A DNA stretch of 24,776 bases, from assembly GCA_046723645.1 (NCBI GenBank), contig JBKOUY010000183.1, forward strand, positions 1 to 24,776, read 5' to 3'. Each line of letters starts with the position of its first letter. The first letter of the stretch is position 1. The DNA comes from DASQUK01 sp046723645 (GTDB lineage Bacteria > Actinomycetota > Acidimicrobiia > Acidimicrobiales > VFJN01). The notes under the pieces were generated by a model. The model ran no database searches and was not told the DNA's origin. It was given only the letters and a program-made list of their open reading frames with translations. The translations under genes and the position numbers were made by a program. Shown one piece after another: positions 23,570 through 24,776 of the stretch.

Positions 23570-24385
23570 ATGACGACCACGCCCGACAAGGCGAGCAGCA
23601 ACCTCCCGGGCAAGCCGCCCGTCGTCGACCTGGCCACCTGGCAGGCGGCACGCGAGGACCTGCTGGTCCGCGAGAAGGCGCACACCCGTGAGAGCGACGG
23701 GATCGCCGCGGCCCGGCGGCGGCTGCCGATGGTCGAGCTCGACGGCGCGGTCGACGTGACCGGCGTTGACGGGCCGGTCCCGTTCGTCGACCTGTTCCAG
23801 GGTCGCGACGAGCTCGTGGTCTACAAGCACATGTGGTACGACGGCGCGCCGCACCAGGGGCAGTGCGAGGGCTGCACCACCACGGTTTGGCACATGAAGG
23901 ACGCCGTCTACCTCAACGCCCGCGGCGTCTCGTTCGCCATCCTGACCTTGGGCCCGTGGGACGAAGTGGCTCCCTACGTCGAGTTCATGGGCTACACCCA
24001 GCCCTGGTACTCGGTGCGGGGCGTGGAGGCGCCGGTCGGCGGCGAAATGGGGCACATCGTCTGTTTTCTGCGCGACGGCAACCGTGCGTTCCTCACCTAC
24101 TCCACGACAGGCCGTGGCAACGAGCCCGTCAACGGGTCCCTCGGCCTGCTCGACATGACGCCCTACGGCCGCCGTGAGGCGTGGGAGGACAACCCCGAGG
24201 GCTGGCCCGAGGCCCCTCAGGCCGGCTCGCCCGTCGGTGGGCATGGCGCGCCGATCTCCTGGTACTGGCGCACGGACGCCGATGGCGTCGCCACCTGGGG
24301 CCCGACCAGCCGGCCCGTGCCGCAGTGGACCCGCCCTGGCGCGACCCCCGTGGAGACCCTCGGCCGCCAGGGCGACCACCACTGA
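23570..24385 (+). CDS. DUF899-family thioredoxin-like protein B
   Basis: A 271-residue DUF899 protein. It opens with the family helix ATWQAAREDLLVREKAHTRESD, then ARRRLPMVELD, FVDLFQGRDELVVYKHMWYD, and C99-E-G-C102 at the thioredoxin-like position. The end NGSLGLLDMTPYGRREAWEDNPEGWPEAP matches the family and is followed by a longer aromatic tail than in protein A. It shares the architecture but little sequence with DUF899 A, so they are ancient paralogues rather than a recent copy. ATG at 23570 has GGAGG six bases upstream. It lies 284 bp behind epoxide hydrolase 3, on the same strand, and probably has its own promoter. Confidence 0.88.
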   Translation: MTTTPDKASSNLPGKPPVVDLATWQAAREDLLVREKAHTRESDGIAAARRRLPMVELDGAVDVTGVDGPVPFVDLFQGRDELVVYKHMWYDGAPHQGQCEGCTTTVWHMKDAVYLNARGVSFAILTLGPWDEVAPYVEFMGYTQPWYSVRGVEAPVGGEMGHIVCFLRDGNRAFLTYSTTGRGNEPVNGSLGLLDMTPYGRREAWEDNPEGWPEAPQAGSPVGGHGAPISWYWRTDADGVATWGPTSRPVPQWTRPGATPVETLGRQGDHH

Positions 24386-24437
24386 CCCGAGCCGGTCCTG
24401 GGCGAACGGTCGGTGCCCTCCGTGGCACTCCGCGACA

Positions 24438-24776
24438 TCAAAGGCGGCTCGCCTCGGCAGTGTGGTCGGCGATGGCGAGTTCCCGCTCGTCTTGGTCCGT
24501 TCCGGGGCCTGACGGAACTCGACGGTGCCGCCGGCGGAGTCGTGCCCGGACGAACCATGCGAGCGCGGCGTTGATTCCGATGAGCAGCAGCCACGGAAGA
24601 TTTCGCGCCGCGCCTGCCTTCGGTGGTGCCTCGCCCATCTCCGACGGAGAAGCCGTCGGTGTCGTCGGCTGGCCGGTGACGGCGACCGTCGTCGTCGGCA
24701 CGGTCTTCTCCATGGGGTGGCGAATTCCGAGCGCGACGGCGGTCGCCTGATCGACCACTCCGCTGATGTTGAGGCC
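24438..24776 (-). CDS. Peptidoglycan-binding membrane protein, C-terminal part (cut by window edge)
   Basis: The minus-strand frame is open to the very end of the window, so this is a partial gene. The first visible residues, GLNISGVVDQATAVALGI, match the end of a PG_binding_1 repeat (the G-x-v-D-x-x-T-x-x-A-L-G pattern). A Thr/Pro-rich linker follows, then one transmembrane helix (LPWLLLIGINAALAWFV), a basic stop-transfer stretch RARLRRRHRR, and a short tail ending RL. The peptidoglycan-binding domain would therefore be outside the cell, with the C-terminus in the cytosol. Its start and any catalytic domain are beyond the edge. An internal GTG at 24758 exists but is inside the binding domain and is not a likely start. 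Confidence 0.7.
   Translation of the reverse strand, partial: GLNISGVVDQATAVALGIRHPMEKTVPTTTVAVTGQPTTPTASPSEMGEAPPKAGAARNLPWLLLIGINAALAWFVRARLRRRHRRVPSGPGTDQDERELAIADHTAEASRL

Overview
The window is GC-rich (roughly two thirds G+C by eye), with many GTG starts, several genes that appear to be translated from leaderless mRNAs, and families common in Actinomycetota: EHN-type epoxide hydrolases, PPOX flavoproteins, DUF899 and DUF3237 proteins, CYP monooxygenases, ArsR-SRPBCC pairs and a long-tailed FtsH. An actinobacterium is the best guess. A deep or uncultured lineage such as Acidimicrobiia is possible, but this is inference and no marker gene fixes it. I saw no rRNA, tRNA, CRISPR array, transposase or integrase.

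Layout. (1) 32-1881, minus: class II fructose-bisphosphate aldolase and a ROK/polyphosphate-glucokinase-like sugar kinase, joined by an ATGA overlap. (2) 2117-2590, plus: a DUF3237 protein. (3) 2665-9225: an oxidative catabolism region with cytochrome P450 A (minus), a broken ferredoxin fused out of frame to the tail of a CaiB-type CoA-transferase (plus), a MarR regulator, an SDR dehydrogenase (minus) divergent from P450 B (plus), a TetR regulator, and a Rieske non-heme iron oxygenase (minus) whose frame is broken at a C5/G5 run. A 26-bp inverted repeat lies between the SDR and P450 B genes, and another lies in front of the Rieske gene. (4) 9391-11559: a membrane class III adenylate cyclase (minus) divergent from an ArsR-SRPBCC pair (plus). 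(5) 11592-16053, minus: YceI protein, two tandem epoxide hydrolases and a DipZ-like redoxin. (6) 16288-19856, plus: a Tat-exported PhoX-family protein, a 12-bp-stem hairpin, then ftsH. (7) 19914-21687, minus: a DUF899 protein followed by two small PPOX flavoproteins. (8) 22053-24385, plus: a third epoxide hydrolase and a second DUF899 protein. (9) 24438-24776, minus: the C-terminal end of a peptidoglycan-binding membrane protein cut by the window edge.

Functional reading (inference): regions 3 to 8 hold many oxygenases, epoxide hydrolases, thioredoxin-fold proteins and flavin or F420 oxidoreductases, with one-component regulators beside several of them. This fits oxidation of a hydrophobic or xenobiotic substrate and handling of the reactive epoxides or carbonyls produced. 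No substrate can be named from sequence. The most distinctive observations are the ferredoxin/CoA-transferase deletion scar, the strong palindromic operators, the repeated leaderless-promoter pattern, and the paralogue-rich epoxide hydrolase/DUF899/PPOX neighbourhood.
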